Assembly: GCA_023386315.1 (NCBI GenBank) | Contig: JAEWJZ010000018.1 | Coordinates: 1 to 64,000, forward strand | Direction: 5' to 3' | Origin: Bacillota bacterium | Lineage (GTDB): Bacteria; Bacillota; Clostridia; Lachnospirales; Lachnospiraceae | DNA length: 64,000 bases | Shown here: one piece after another, positions 56,501 through 61,689 of the stretch | Layout of the letters: each line of letters opens with the position of its first letter | Numbering within the stretch: the first letter of the stretch is position 1 | Program-made: the position numbers and the translations under genes | Notes under the pieces: model-generated | Told to the model about the DNA's origin: nothing | Seen by the model: only the letters and a program-made list of their open reading frames with translations | The model's database searches: none

Positions 56501-58922
56501 TCTCTGTTACAGTCTCAGCCGCTTCGGTTTCCGGTTCACTCAATTCCTTCTGGTCTGAGACTTCTTCCTTGGAATCTGATACAGAGTCAGACAGGGTAAG
56601 TTCCTGATCCATTCCATCTAAATGCTCCAGAGATCCGAAGCTGACAAACTGTGGGTTTTCCTGAGAATATGATGATTTTAAATTGAACGTACTGTCCGTT
56701 AAGCTGTCACTTTCAAAATCAGGATCACTGGAACTGCCCTCGTGATCAAGTCCAGAAGATTCATAGTCCTTATACTCACTTGACGTAACTGTTCTCCATT
56801 CCAGCGGGATATCATCAGGATGGCTTCCATGAAGGGAGTAACCGGGAGCTGGGAGAAGTTCTTTTGCGGAATACTGATACTTTAGAGAAATAAACTCTTT
56901 GTAAAACTCATCCCGGTCCTCTTCCAGAGACTTTTTCTGAGTTTGTCCGGTAGGGTCGATGGCATGAAAGAAACCGCCCTGTTTTACATGATCTTCACAT
57001 TCCTTTACTCCTTTCAGCCAGTTCGCCCATGCGCTGTCATGCAGCTCCTGATTGGCTTCCTCCACCGCTTCAATCTCATCCTCATTGGTCTGTTCTCCAG
57101 TTTCTTCATCATACTCCGGTTCCGGGACCTCTTGGTATTCAATGACCGGGGCTGGATGCCCACTACAATACCCCTTTAAATAGGTATAATTTCTGGCATC
57201 CGAGTGAGCAGTCTTACTGTGAATGTTTCCTCTGGAATCTACGTAGTGGAGAACACCATCCGAATCCGTAATATGCTCATCTGCATTACAGGGATCTTTT
57301 TCCGGATCGTCCCAGGTTTCAAATTGGGAACCGGAGGAATTCCCCTGATTATAACGGTTTGCTTCGGAATCATTAAGACCGGTATCCCCGCTGTAATTTA
57401 ATGAGATTCTGGCATTATTACTCCCCTGATCTTCTTCCCATGAAGCATCGGTTAAAGAACCTAAGTTTGAGGAATAATCTCCTGCTCTTCTTAAATCTAA
57501 ATCCGTATCATCAAGCTGGGAGTCATCAAACTTTTCCAAAATGTCCCAGTGGGTATTTGCAAGGGGCTTTCCTGTTTCGGAATCAAAAGTGTTAAGACCT
57601 ACGTTATAGCTGGCACCGAACCCTTCCGTATGCTTGTACCGCTGAACCTCCGCTTTTCCAGCAGAACCAACACGGACATGGACTTCTAAGTCTTTGTCCA
57701 TTTTGGAAGCAAAGTAAGTCTGGGAAATATCAAAGGTATATCTGCCGTCCTGAAATCTTGAATCTCTAGTATAAAATTTAAAGGTAGCAAGCTGTGCAGA
57801 ACCAATATCTTTTGCCAGATCTAATCCTTCCTGATTGGGATTAGCCCAATAGAGTGTTGCAATTCCTTTTCCATCTTCAGGTACTTCCCCAGTCATTGAA
57901 GTGAAGACCAGCCCTGCATCTGTAGGACCACTGTAAGTCCAATCCCCATATAAGTCTTTGGCTGAAAACTTTTGATAATAATCCTTTACCGCTTCATTTG
58001 GGTAAGGGACCGTAACGGTATAGGTATCTGTTGCATGGTCTGTTTTCGCATAGTAAACAGTTTCTTCTACATCTGAATCAAGTTTCTTTGTGATGGTTGC
58101 AGCATCCCATACCATGCCAAACATCCAGTCTGCCCAGTTATTACAGCCTTTTGCCTTATACGCCTCTGGAATCTGGGTACTTGACATCTGATTATAAACA
58201 GAACGATCTCCCACTGCATTGGGGTTCATTTGTTTAAGCACTGCTTTATAATCATCACTGCCCCGGAAGATTCCTAAATCTGTTTTTAAGTCGGTTCCAG
58301 TAAAGGCGCAGTCATCAGCTGCAACCCAGTTAATAACAGCTGCAACAATATATTTGGCTGTGCCGGTATTGGCATCATTACAAGCCGCTACACTGTCATT
58401 ACGTCCCATGTAGCTGGCGTATACGTTCATCAAAAAGTTGAATTTCTCTCTTTCATCATCACCAATTTTTTTTGGAAATAGCGGAGGTCTGGCATTAGGT
58501 GACCAATAACCATCTAAAAAAGCTTGACTACCCAGATGAATCATGGCATTTTCCGTATGTCCCTGTACACAGTAGATGAAAGTTTTATCAATTTCGTCAT
58601 AGTCACTTTCACTTGACTGATTATTTTTTACCAGATACTGCTTGGCACCTGCGGGGAAATTCCCTTCTGACACAGCCGATCCCAGATGAAAGTCCTTGTT
58701 TTCATACATCAATCCCGTTGGAATATATCCATAACTGTTATTTTCCCCATAGTTGCTGGCATCCCATGAAGGTAAGGAAACAGTTTCGATAAGCTGTGCA
58801 TAGTCTGCCAAGGATATTATATTTTCTGGAAAGTAAGGCAGGAATGCCATTGTAGTCAACACAATAACCATAAAGGCAGCAGTTCTTCTTTTTATTTCAA
58901 GTCGTTGTAACAGTTTTTTCAT
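44544..58922 (-). CDS. Giant SpaA/Cna-B LPXTG surface protein, 4792 aa
   Basis: A single uninterrupted frame encodes a secreted, wall-anchored protein. Residues 1 to about 39 form a signal peptide with a basic start. Residues 40-450 are a distinct N-terminal region (FIYCVQGH, INWVAADDCAF) that may be the binding head; a thioester Cys is conceivable but the partner Gln motif is not evident. Residues about 787-894 are Glu/Thr-rich. The rest is a chain of Cna-B/SpaA domains (repeated GA-x-LALY, APAGY and P-x-GYAY signatures, at least 14), a DUF11-like domain near residues 3777-3870, and seven tandem C-terminal units. The sortase motif LPKTG is near residue 4751, followed by a membrane span and RRKNKKGEEQ. 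These domains usually form Lys-Asn isopeptide bonds and make stiff stalks. No sortase gene is in the window. Comparable proteins are often carried by integrative elements. Confidence 0.93.
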   Translation of the reverse strand: MKKLLQRLEIKRRTAAFMVIVLTTMAFLPYFPENIISLADYAQLIETVSLPSWDASNYGENNSYGYIPTGLMYENKDFHLGSAVSEGNFPAGAKQYLVKNNQSSESDYDEIDKTFIYCVQGHTENAMIHLGSQAFLDGYWSPNARPPLFPKKIGDDEREKFNFLMNVYASYMGRNDSVAACNDANTGTAKYIVAAVINWVAADDCAFTGTDLKTDLGIFRGSDDYKAVLKQMNPNAVGDRSVYNQMSSTQIPEAYKAKGCNNWADWMFGMVWDAATITKKLDSDVEETVYYAKTDHATDTYTVTVPYPNEAVKDYYQKFSAKDLYGDWTYSGPTDAGLVFTSMTGEVPEDGKGIATLYWANPNQEGLDLAKDIGSAQLATFKFYTRDSRFQDGRYTFDISQTYFASKMDKDLEVHVRVGSAGKAEVQRYKHTEGFGASYNVGLNTFDSETGKPLANTHWDILEKFDDSQLDDTDLDLRRAGDYSSNLGSLTDASWEEDQGSNNARISLNYSGDTGLNDSEANRYNQGNSSGSQFETWDDPEKDPCNADEHITDSDGVLHYVDSRGNIHSKTAHSDARNYTYLKGYCSGHPAPVIEYQEVPEPEYDEETGEQTNEDEIEAVEEANQELHDSAWANWLKGVKECEDHVKQGGFFHAIDPTGQTQKKSLEEDRDEFYKEFISLKYQYSAKELLPAPGYSLHGSHPDDIPLEWRTVTSSEYKDYESSGLDHEGSSSDPDFESDSLTDSTFNLKSSYSQENPQFVSFGSLEHLDGMDQELTLSDSVSDSKEEVSDQKELSEPETEAAETVTEKPEETLPEIIEETEIETEAETQNETREETEDPTESESPAESEEVTETTTEASETTAESTKEVETEVQTETEPQAETQVSTLETAPVKKKIATDSQAKAVYGEVTLTGLLEKVVTGVKLAASKVVSLFSLTASSDEESGSESSLYSLPESTDTDRLSPLPSSITDWTFTVYDHRTEGDIHFNKKDMELKSGESASYDAYGDTQGDGTLEGAVYGLFAATDIPHPDGHSGVVFQKDDLVSVATTDRNGDASFLSITQAPGFTFNYQIGTIEKTANSWADQAPKNLYTGMTAAVGKESDAERFVGHTSHGSSISLTDSRNETASGYEKLSSNQGRDGTGESSHSYPIENNESLNGNCWIGRPLIVNADGTQYYIKELTRSEGYELSVYGKDASVSNREAFQNGGSPSAEGTVSASTLDINRAKKANTFTVNSSGTTNGYQIYANNIPEGASFYRTESKVVEDPGRTHTEYVYTSENAIAEEEGAKVVINSSYVEANVGDTISLPNGDTAVVTKVSDPEYDYTAVRPSNALRYTIPTFSDKEDTGDLTEDVNSVLQKASFKEPDGGAPWMIIPLVGDTFEEQAESLYKGMEDAGLSVFNCLRVEEIIDGKAVVRYSYRVGSTIASNLYDEALKLIYIKMDIQYEINGTTVSGYFYIPYKPDQLENYTENTNGFITYAKVKSGKLSQTKAVYPDDLTTLTVKEDPAHTYWVYAKGEPIRNGDGSIKTVLVEKEVQVSPGYDLKDVDTPVDAVYDGKGYTINVEGSEGTETTDYKITYSYDLISGTYTTPQEYALYYGNISVSPNLSSAGTYIEAVTLRYDKNQLYADGGTRNNSISVVERPIMQKVKITKDIEVNADGTYDNNTYAATGHEDHFTESGGGTGANAAYLKNFRFKAYLKSNVERLNRAEDGTVTWQDRNGNTVDINAYRDKFPEKVQKLYTRVDYQTSPLSKDSNDAAIANTELYSFTNDLINADQNPGYTAILESGKDGYRYDKFFDAIKVANEDQWDRTGNNSSSFKPFAFIKKLLFGMAGGEKEYPSVHNNTDIENKINTSDTAKDNALHSDHVRQFATTWYLETEVAKLVKENQAEEIESAAGNENYPDQIYDQALASAIKKAENYLKPFFTYDFDEIYSIAWDGETDGGKDKDNTTLSADLEDTGAGYCYGISEYLPYGTYVAVEQQPFNKDLGDLFNKHYKTDAPKEIELPAVYEGGKSGSDQTPEVLSSYYNYSAADSVSSLSAKYHIRFNEEWPGEAEDLRKYVIRGYNYLGNYEIYPYGLDLDKLSGSSSGDPSGKGHFTITQGETDPDKDYYNTMVDSETAGGNPNSHYLADDGNSGKGTANGTTYETDGIEKIYHYGSVSEDKEADGSGTTMKGMQTAYDGKYASMLVPWSITEPANETTDTEPNGDGSSSYQGYGYRKFKNTFYTSRLRIEKLDSETGENILHDGAIFALYAASREEGENTDGKVKFYETNTLIGGSKEFLEAMGASNIIQSGESYSGLVPAGSPVCEEGEQVVLSDEEGRRTGQFEAFTTTRDGVQAREGDLSKTSYQDQNTGYLVTPQPLGAGTYVLCEIKPPAGYVRSKPVAIEIYSDQTTYYLDGNRDSRIAAAIYEDKNQAGTKVENTARIYIGNTPVRLEVSKIKDSDHTVTYKTDTRLEGTELALKQKYGMENLEFAHKNGTYLGYAWYKGTIENLQSRKDAGEDVNLVYIDGVFAGYGLIERTLDTDDDQNRYVSGAKMALYDAITISESGDSGDYGYNGVEVTRDRNNNVQSIKVLKGHAGTTVEFLKKEDPKGSLSGETGDGTWTFETIDRDDTDILYYSLGNLTATETGTDGKLYGYDRNGNKVLVKNQESIFILKAGQPTFELTGGDLLAAKYSSIDKIFTLSSGTVMYHVDSDGNRDAYVNPTTGMAYTKEGNKILVWPVKISRTPGGAVIAREKIKTFRIASIHADTDQEYITGTYNGSSLAKSMNPVLNGHGLPEYYQKFGQTYKKGDPVYDIDRDYVRYKYDDLLSAYNSASYSINNQTGMKDVGEEENTTDDKKLYHRQGESWVMENTWISGEKYPNDPFKGDMTVGQADMLKRVIPGTYIMEEVTAPSGYTQGLPEGITVTETKDVQKTGMEDEKIKVEISKTDAADQQTLNVISDYQEGLTVTEPKGAYSYSQVSGARLILYKAKRIYTTDSDTYPKGYYLVKAETTSAKWTVERTSDNEPVTVSADWITDGNPKYFEGIPAGDYILEELEAEDGYVRSSMELTIKATGEVQTVNLKNDHTKLEIYKYYTDSKGNKVSLSNDHAAGLALYEAKTDSNGTILMENGKPVYDQAKRVDQWTTDDLTEYTEETEISSNVMERLKALLGLSDNKSSFITDFEAAYKEKGQELTSLTWYTKGGERTATLTGTIQAGKGEGIVETWTTDTGKTIRITIYRNVNKGSLDTDGQLLLIFEYQFNYKENGGIKSYDTLEGMHRIDYLPFNAETGDEKIGNYVLVEETVPDGFGAADPKAIILTETGDIQRFSLENEEKYINVLKVVTDGTAEYAVTGATLALYRSDADGNLIEDEDHLIETWASGTEGTYTEEDQFNGDIPTALSVGDIKPHRIGKTAYGTYYIVETEAPAYMQKADPVKITVGAEKIPFYKVVNTPAIGKLEIKKNASDTGKGLEHARFEVTNKETGKTWYMVTGSDGVADLSGLPVGEVQTNGTVKAYTYTVEEISPPDFYQISRGIKKFQFDGKGNGNEILYTYEIENDPTNIYFKKTNFDTGMAVEGAEIAVYRAIAVNGEYEKDGEPIATAVSGPDGFTLTKKLSAGQVYIMEELVAPAGYVLSARVIFAINKAGTGILNVSNDFSILKLASENGTIEALTITGRVPVKTYLILKDLDTATELPAFMGAGSSLILTANDGITNGHLYEITEYTRYSDGQTEKSGKETRRIYLDEQGTYSLPSRTYLETRQKLTDSEGNILADWIISDDTHDYTITNPVTKESPIAEVTSSVGADHSAVKAGSVMKYTISYTNPYSYPADIKVKAVLQEGLDYLRSTSYGVEANGNVTWNLTNVAAHESGTVDIVAVVSGENGTKALANFITTAGAVTKTTNLWNPIVPEGSISIINKLTGTGKSQADAFTYHVKFTDQAGTVLIGYQAFTGSQTGRIKGEGDITLTGDGFITFSGLPYGIRYEITKAEADGYEPGEEIMTGEIQKNFQSQVFESNRNDESIREILAVGGSYKLMETTSYSDGNSLISGAYRFEVNASGMVDNVDMEDRTVQLFFSKLDHDTGKKLSGGIYHLIDAETNEIIYELTKEGERVQIPVRLVTPGKEYIFQEVISPDGYAYEKDIRFIAEDSGIPETIIMEDQKTEVSILKTDTESGELLSGGRFSIREKDTGTLIKEFTPTGEPVILTGLLIAGRTYELSEEEPPAGYAYSESVTFTVPKEAETITVIMKDQKTEVEIQKLAKSLTENTPSKAARPLSGCTLQILNEDKTAAKAVRDGNGITAGEDLIFTTGNEFEVLKGQLIAEKNYWLHEVKPTDGYAYEEDVSFTVSINENRNTVVMIDDPTHVILSKKAITGSEELPGNRLSVIDHEGNKVEEWMSGEQPHEIIGKLIAGETYRFIEEKPVDGYTYAEDITFIVSKDGSVDQIEMRNDETRVRIRKVDSSGHILRGATLQILDQQKNVVVPDFVSTDETIDITGKLVAKRTYYLHEVNAPAGYLLSSDIAFTAPKGAGLFEVTMTDPKQQNPGSDKMYLYKTDAATGQGIKGVEFSIYKSNGSLYLTVNTGEDGYAKFDMPENGTYTYKETKPAPSYLKTDHTYAFTIKNGEISENSTVSVINYLSPEVIIQKADVETMERLAGAELEIRNEAGEPVFKETTDKNGIISFHPISSGQYTVHEIKAPAGYKKTDYYLTIYITDDGTVTGELTMFNSPESGKKKGIITAKYQSSLNAFGITSYKGKGFWNWLSSLPKTGDTSLKGGLLLSLSLAAIVSGISTVKRRKNKKGEEQV
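44790..46765 (-). repeat. Seven tandem Cna-B/SpaA units
   Basis: The C-terminal part of the giant protein contains seven consecutive units of about 85-110 residues. Each has a lysine-containing first strand (for example SILKTDTESGELLSGG), a GxLIAGxTY-like centre and an E-x2-P-x-GYAY ending. The units are clearly divergent, so this is old duplication rather than recent expansion. Confidence 0.8.
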
Positions 58923-58947
58923 TTTTCTTCATCCTCAAATTTGTAAC

Positions 58948-58987
58948 AAAAAAAGACTACCGATTATGATTCAACCGATAGTCTTTT
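58948..58987 (-). terminator. Terminator before the giant gene
   Basis: The arms AAAAGACTATCGGTT and AATCGGTAGTCTTTT are followed by TTTT on the minus strand. It ends the 59011 gene transcript 26 bp before the giant gene start, leaving no room for a promoter in between. Confidence 0.85.
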
Positions 58988-59010
58988 AGAGAAATTTATT
59001 TAATTATATT

Positions 59011-59736
59011 TTAAAAGTAAGGATTTGGAGTTCCCCAAAGTTGCGCTGCCCTTTCACTGGAATCATAGTCATAACCCAATGCTCCGATTGGAAATCTTAC
59101 AAAACCATACCACGGAGTAACGTCATTATATTTCCTTGCCATGACCTTTCCATCAATCATCAACTGACCGAGTTTGTTGACCTGATATCCGTCTGGGGTG
59201 ATGGTATTAGTATAAAGATAGCCATATTCATTAAAACAGTAAGCATACTTTAGACCGTCCTTAGTTCCATTAGGAGCAGTCATTAACCACAACCATACAC
59301 TTGTTGATGAAGATAAATTTGTTCCGTACCAGAAGTTACTTACTCCATTTTCATTTAATGACTTTAAAGAATCTTGGTGCCATGAAATGTTCTGATATGG
59401 TTGAGAATTAAAATAATCAATTTCAGCATTTTCTGTCCCATATGAACATATATGGCCGTCTGCATTAATAGCGACACCATTTTCATCCGTCTTTGCTCCA
59501 CCAGCAAATACCACATTTTTCATGATATTACCATGCAAATCTTTAACGTATCTAGTCCAAGTATCTCTTTTTATAACTCCTCCCGCATTCAAGAAAAAAT
59601 CTTTATTCTCCCACTCATTCGTTGTATACCCAGCCGGAAGCTTATCTGCCGTCCATATAATTTCTGCAAAAGCTGGTGTTACCATGGTTATAGAAAGTGC
59701 TGTCGATAATATAACTCCTAATAATCTCTTTTTCAT
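59011..59736 (-). CDS. Secreted protein with cell-wall-binding-type repeat
   Basis: This 241-residue exported protein has a clear signal peptide cleaved after TPAFA (residue 24). The C-terminal part contains YLYTNTITPDGYQVNKLGQL, a cell-wall/choline-binding type repeat that also ends the protein encoded at the window's right edge. The middle (NFWYGTNLSSSTSVWLWLM) is unassigned. It probably binds the cell surface non-covalently. The gene is 37 bp downstream of the nuclease-like gene and ends at a strong terminator. Confidence 0.75.
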   Translation of the reverse strand: MKKRLLGVILSTALSITMVTPAFAEIIWTADKLPAGYTTNEWENKDFFLNAGGVIKRDTWTRYVKDLHGNIMKNVVFAGGAKTDENGVAINADGHICSYGTENAEIDYFNSQPYQNISWHQDSLKSLNENGVSNFWYGTNLSSSTSVWLWLMTAPNGTKDGLKYAYCFNEYGYLYTNTITPDGYQVNKLGQLMIDGKVMARKYNDVTPWYGFVRFPIGALGYDYDSSERAAQLWGTPNPYF

Positions 59737-59773
59737 CTCAATTCATCCCTTGTTTTACATTTTGGCTTGTTGA

Positions 59774-60628
59774 TTATGATTTATCTATTAAAAAAGAAAG
59801 TCTTCTAAAAATACTTTTTGAAAAGGAACCTTCTTCTGTTGATTCCGACTTTACCTCTGATTTTAATTCTATTCGTAAGTCTTTCTCTACTTGATCCCAT
59901 AACTGCTTTGCTCTTTTTATCGCAGACACGCTACTATCCCGCATGACATAAATTTCATCCACTGGTATCCTGCAAAACCTGCACTCTGGAAATTGACTCC
60001 TTATTTCTTTTTCCCGTACTTTATCTTCCTCTTCCTGGTCTTTATGGTGCTCCTCATCACACTCAATCAGGCAAAGTAACTTATTGTCCTCTTTCTGAAA
60101 CACTGCAAAATCAACAAAATATACATGATTTAATTCGGGAATTGATACCCTATACTCTGCCTCAATTTTAATCTGAGGTTCTAATTTTTCTGGCATTGAT
60201 AATACTAATCCTGTATAAAACAAATAATTCAAATAAACCAGATCTGAATTAGGGTTATCTCTCTTAGCTTTTATTCGTTTCTTTTCCGGAAACTCTTTTC
60301 CGTGAAGCATACCCATTAAAGCGAAAGAATCGGCCGTTCTCTTCATAGATTCTTTCTTAAAAGCATTATCGTTTTTCTTTCCTCTTTCTGTACTTTCATA
60401 AAAATTCTCAATGAAATCAGGCAAACCTTTTATACATCGTACTCTTTGATCAAGTTGATACGAATGAGTTTCTTCCAAAGATAAAAAAGGCTTTGTGCAT
60501 ATTGCCAGTAACTGCCTATAATAATCAGATTCCTTTTCCTTTTCACATTTCACAAGATAACCATATATTTCATTACGTTCCTCATGACTAAAACCACCTA
60601 GTACCTCTTTTATTCTATTCTTATCCAT
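59774..60628 (-). CDS. Putative PD-(D/E)XK-like nuclease-fold protein
   Basis: This protein of about 284 residues has a C-terminal segment YFVDFAVFQKED and LLCLIECDEEHHKDQEEED, followed by FPECRFCRIPVDEI. The spacing Asp then Glu-x-Asp-x2-His-His resembles DUF2726/DUF559 Vsr-like endonuclease folds, in which the acidic residues hold metal. The N-terminal half is helical and unassigned. It may be a restriction-type or element-borne nuclease. ATG 60628 is better spaced from AAGGG than the ATG at 60634. Function is inferred only. Confidence 0.6.
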   Translation of the reverse strand: MDKNRIKEVLGGFSHEERNEIYGYLVKCEKEKESDYYRQLLAICTKPFLSLEETHSYQLDQRVRCIKGLPDFIENFYESTERGKKNDNAFKKESMKRTADSFALMGMLHGKEFPEKKRIKAKRDNPNSDLVYLNYLFYTGLVLSMPEKLEPQIKIEAEYRVSIPELNHVYFVDFAVFQKEDNKLLCLIECDEEHHKDQEEEDKVREKEIRSQFPECRFCRIPVDEIYVMRDSSVSAIKRAKQLWDQVEKDLRIELKSEVKSESTEEGSFSKSIFRRLSFLIDKS

Positions 60629-60652
60629 ACTCATTTCCCTTAAATCTCAAAT

Positions 60653-60681
60653 TTGACATTTCTACAAATTCGTGCTATTCT
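60653..60681 (+). promoter_or_regulatory. Promoter of antisense RNA, locus 2
   Basis: TTGACA, 17 bases, TATTCT; a strong vegetative promoter with no open frame behind it. Confidence 0.8.
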
Positions 60682-60687
60682 AAAGAT

Positions 60688-60783
60688 ACAAAAGGTAGTC
60701 AACTCCATAGAGTGGTTTCCAAATTAGTTGATTATTTCAAGAAATAACCACACTCACTTGGTAGGCGGGGTGGTTATTTTTTT
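60688..60783 (+). ncRNA. Candidate antisense RNA antitoxin, locus 2
   Basis: An RNA of about 96 nt runs from the TTGACA/TATTCT promoter to the terminator at 60742-60783. It contains a 5' hairpin (TCAACT with AGTTGA). It converges on the holin-like toxin gene and overlaps its last codons and 3' untranslated region. No protein is encoded. The arrangement matches type I antitoxins of the TxpA/RatA and Fst kinds. Confidence 0.65.
60742..60783. terminator. Shared terminator of type I locus 2
   Basis: The arms AAATAACCAC (60742-60751) and GTGGTTATTT (60770-60779) end the plus-strand RNA with seven Ts. The same stem, which includes the toxin stop codon, can end the toxin mRNA more weakly. Confidence 0.85.
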
Positions 60784-60875
60784 GTACCTTTGTTATTGTG
60801 CTTCACATATGTAAGTATTGCAACGATCAACGCTGCAGCATTTATGAATACCATAAACTCCTCGTAAGTGTTCAC
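60774..60875 (-). CDS. Holin-like type I toxin peptide, 33 aa
   Basis: This 33-residue peptide from GTG 60875 has an N-terminus NTYEEFMVF, a membrane helix INAAALIVAILTYV and a basic tail KHNNKGTKK. This is the usual plan of small holin-like/TxpA-type toxins that disturb the membrane. GGAGG lies eight bases before the GTG. The mRNA leader hides this ribosome site in a perfect hairpin, and an antisense RNA gene converges from the other side. The longer frame upstream to 60959 runs across the promoter and leader and is not expected to be translated. Confidence 0.75.
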   Translation of the reverse strand: MNTYEEFMVFINAAALIVAILTYVKHNNKGTKK

Positions 60876-60880
60876 AATTA

Positions 60881-60900
60881 CCACCTCCTTTCGGAGATGG
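60881..60900 (-). promoter_or_regulatory. Hairpin hiding the toxin ribosome site, locus 2
   Basis: On the minus strand CCATCTCC pairs with GGAGGTGG (eight bp, one wobble) around a GAAA tetraloop. The GGAGG ribosome binding site is fully enclosed. Confidence 0.8.
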
Positions 60901-60930
60901 AAACCACCCGATAGATTGACTACCATAATA

Positions 60931-60959
60931 ACTATAACATAATATGGAAAAATTTTCAA
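60931..60959 (-). promoter_or_regulatory. Promoter of toxin peptide, locus 2
   Basis: The minus strand reads TTGAAA, 17 bases, TATAGT. It predicts a leader of about 50 nt ahead of the GTG start. Confidence 0.7.
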
Positions 60960-61023
60960 ATTTTTGATTGATTTGTTACTAAACTTAAGGTCGGATTATT
61001 AAAATCAATTTTGATTTGTTAAC

Positions 61024-61044
61024 GAGCGGAACTCAGTTCCGTTC
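61024..61044. repeat. GAACGGAACT palindrome, copy 1
   Basis: GAGCGGAACT and AGTTCCGTTC form an imperfect palindrome 32 bp downstream of the truncated hicB gene. It is one of three related copies. Confidence 0.7.
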
Positions 61045-61075
61045 ATATCAGCTAATTATAATATGAGGATCTAGC

Positions 61076-61354
61076 TCAGTTGATCTTATTCAAGCGTATG
61101 GAAGGCATATAAACGTCAATCAAGACCGCTCTTTCATTTTTATGTACTTCTAATTGTGGTAGTGGCGTAGGATCTGGAATATCCTCCTCTAATCCATAAA
61201 GGACACAGCCAAGTAATTCCCTCGCTGAAAGAATAGCGGCCTCCTCATCATTACCACTGGTAGCACAATCCAAATCAGGAAATACTACTGCAATTTCCTT
61301 TCCTGGTTCATAAGTAAAAATAACAGGATAAAAATAACGTTCTGTTTTTTTCAT
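61076..61354 (-). CDS. hicB: HicB-family antitoxin, C-terminally truncated
   Basis: This 92-residue protein has a HicB partial RNase-H-like fold (FYPVIFTYEPGKEIAVVFPDL, CATSGNDEEAAILSARELL, VLIDVYMPS). Full HicB proteins continue for about 40 residues with a DNA-binding domain after the MPS region; this one stops within ten residues (RLNKIN), so the operator-binding part is missing. No hicA-like frame lies on either side. It is probably a decayed or stand-alone antitoxin. A palindromic repeat flanks the gene on each side. Confidence 0.8.
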   Translation of the reverse strand: MKKTERYFYPVIFTYEPGKEIAVVFPDLDCATSGNDEEAAILSARELLGCVLYGLEEDIPDPTPLPQLEVHKNERAVLIDVYMPSIRLNKIN

Positions 61355-61380
61355 GGTAAAAAGGGTCCTCTTTCTTTAAA

Positions 61381-61409
61381 TGGTGAACGGAACTTAGTTC
61401 CGTTCACCA
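61381..61409. repeat. GAACGGAACT palindrome, copy 2
   Basis: Perfect 13-bp arms (TGGTGAACGGAAC and GTTCCGTTCACCA) surround a three-base loop between yoeB and hicB. On the minus strand TTTAAAG follows, so it could act as a terminator for the relB-yoeB pair. Confidence 0.8.
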
Positions 61410-61422
61410 TACTATGGAACTT

Positions 61423-61689
61423 TTAGGATAGATTTTGATAATGGGTTCGGCATTGAATAATTTCAATCTTGCCACCATTAATACGATATACCAGCCGATT
61501 TGCTTCATCAATTCTGCGACTCCAATATCCCTGCATATTTCCTTTTAAGGGCTCCGGCTTACCAATACCAGAATATTCATTCCTATCGATATCCTGTATT
61601 AAGAGATTGATACGCTTAAGGGTCTTTCTATCCTGGGTTTGCCAATATAAATAATCTTCCCAAGCTTCGTCATCCCATATTTTTTTCAT
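61423..61689 (-). CDS. yoeB: YoeB/Txe-family mRNA-interferase toxin
   Basis: This 88-residue RelE-fold toxin cleaves mRNA in the ribosomal A site. Typical features are the WEDYLYWQTQDRKTLKRIN start, GIGKPEPLKG, YWSRRIDEANRLVYRI and the terminal CRTHYQ with catalytic His and Tyr. The start overlaps the antitoxin stop by four bases (ATGA). The usual partner of YoeB is YefM; here it is a RelB/DinJ protein. Confidence 0.93.
   Translation of the reverse strand: MKKIWDDEAWEDYLYWQTQDRKTLKRINLLIQDIDRNEYSGIGKPEPLKGNMQGYWSRRIDEANRLVYRINGGKIEIIQCRTHYQNLS

Larger units (their letters stand above)
60692..60925. repeat. Inverted repeat at both ends of type I locus 2
   Basis: The first 28 bases of the predicted antisense RNA (60692-60719) and the first 27 of the toxin mRNA (60925-60898, minus) share GGTAGTCAA and TGGTTTCCA, separated by similar 9-10 base spacers. 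The two opposed transcripts thus begin with almost the same sequence. Confidence 0.75.

Noticed and set aside
44544..58922. Many plus-strand frames of 60-160 codons across the giant adhesin gene
   Set aside because: All are shadows of one continuous leftward frame with a signal peptide and a wall anchor.
60876..60959. N-terminal extension of the 33-residue toxin frame to 61 codons
   Set aside because: The extension covers the toxin promoter and leader hairpin, while a good ribosome site stands directly before GTG 60875.
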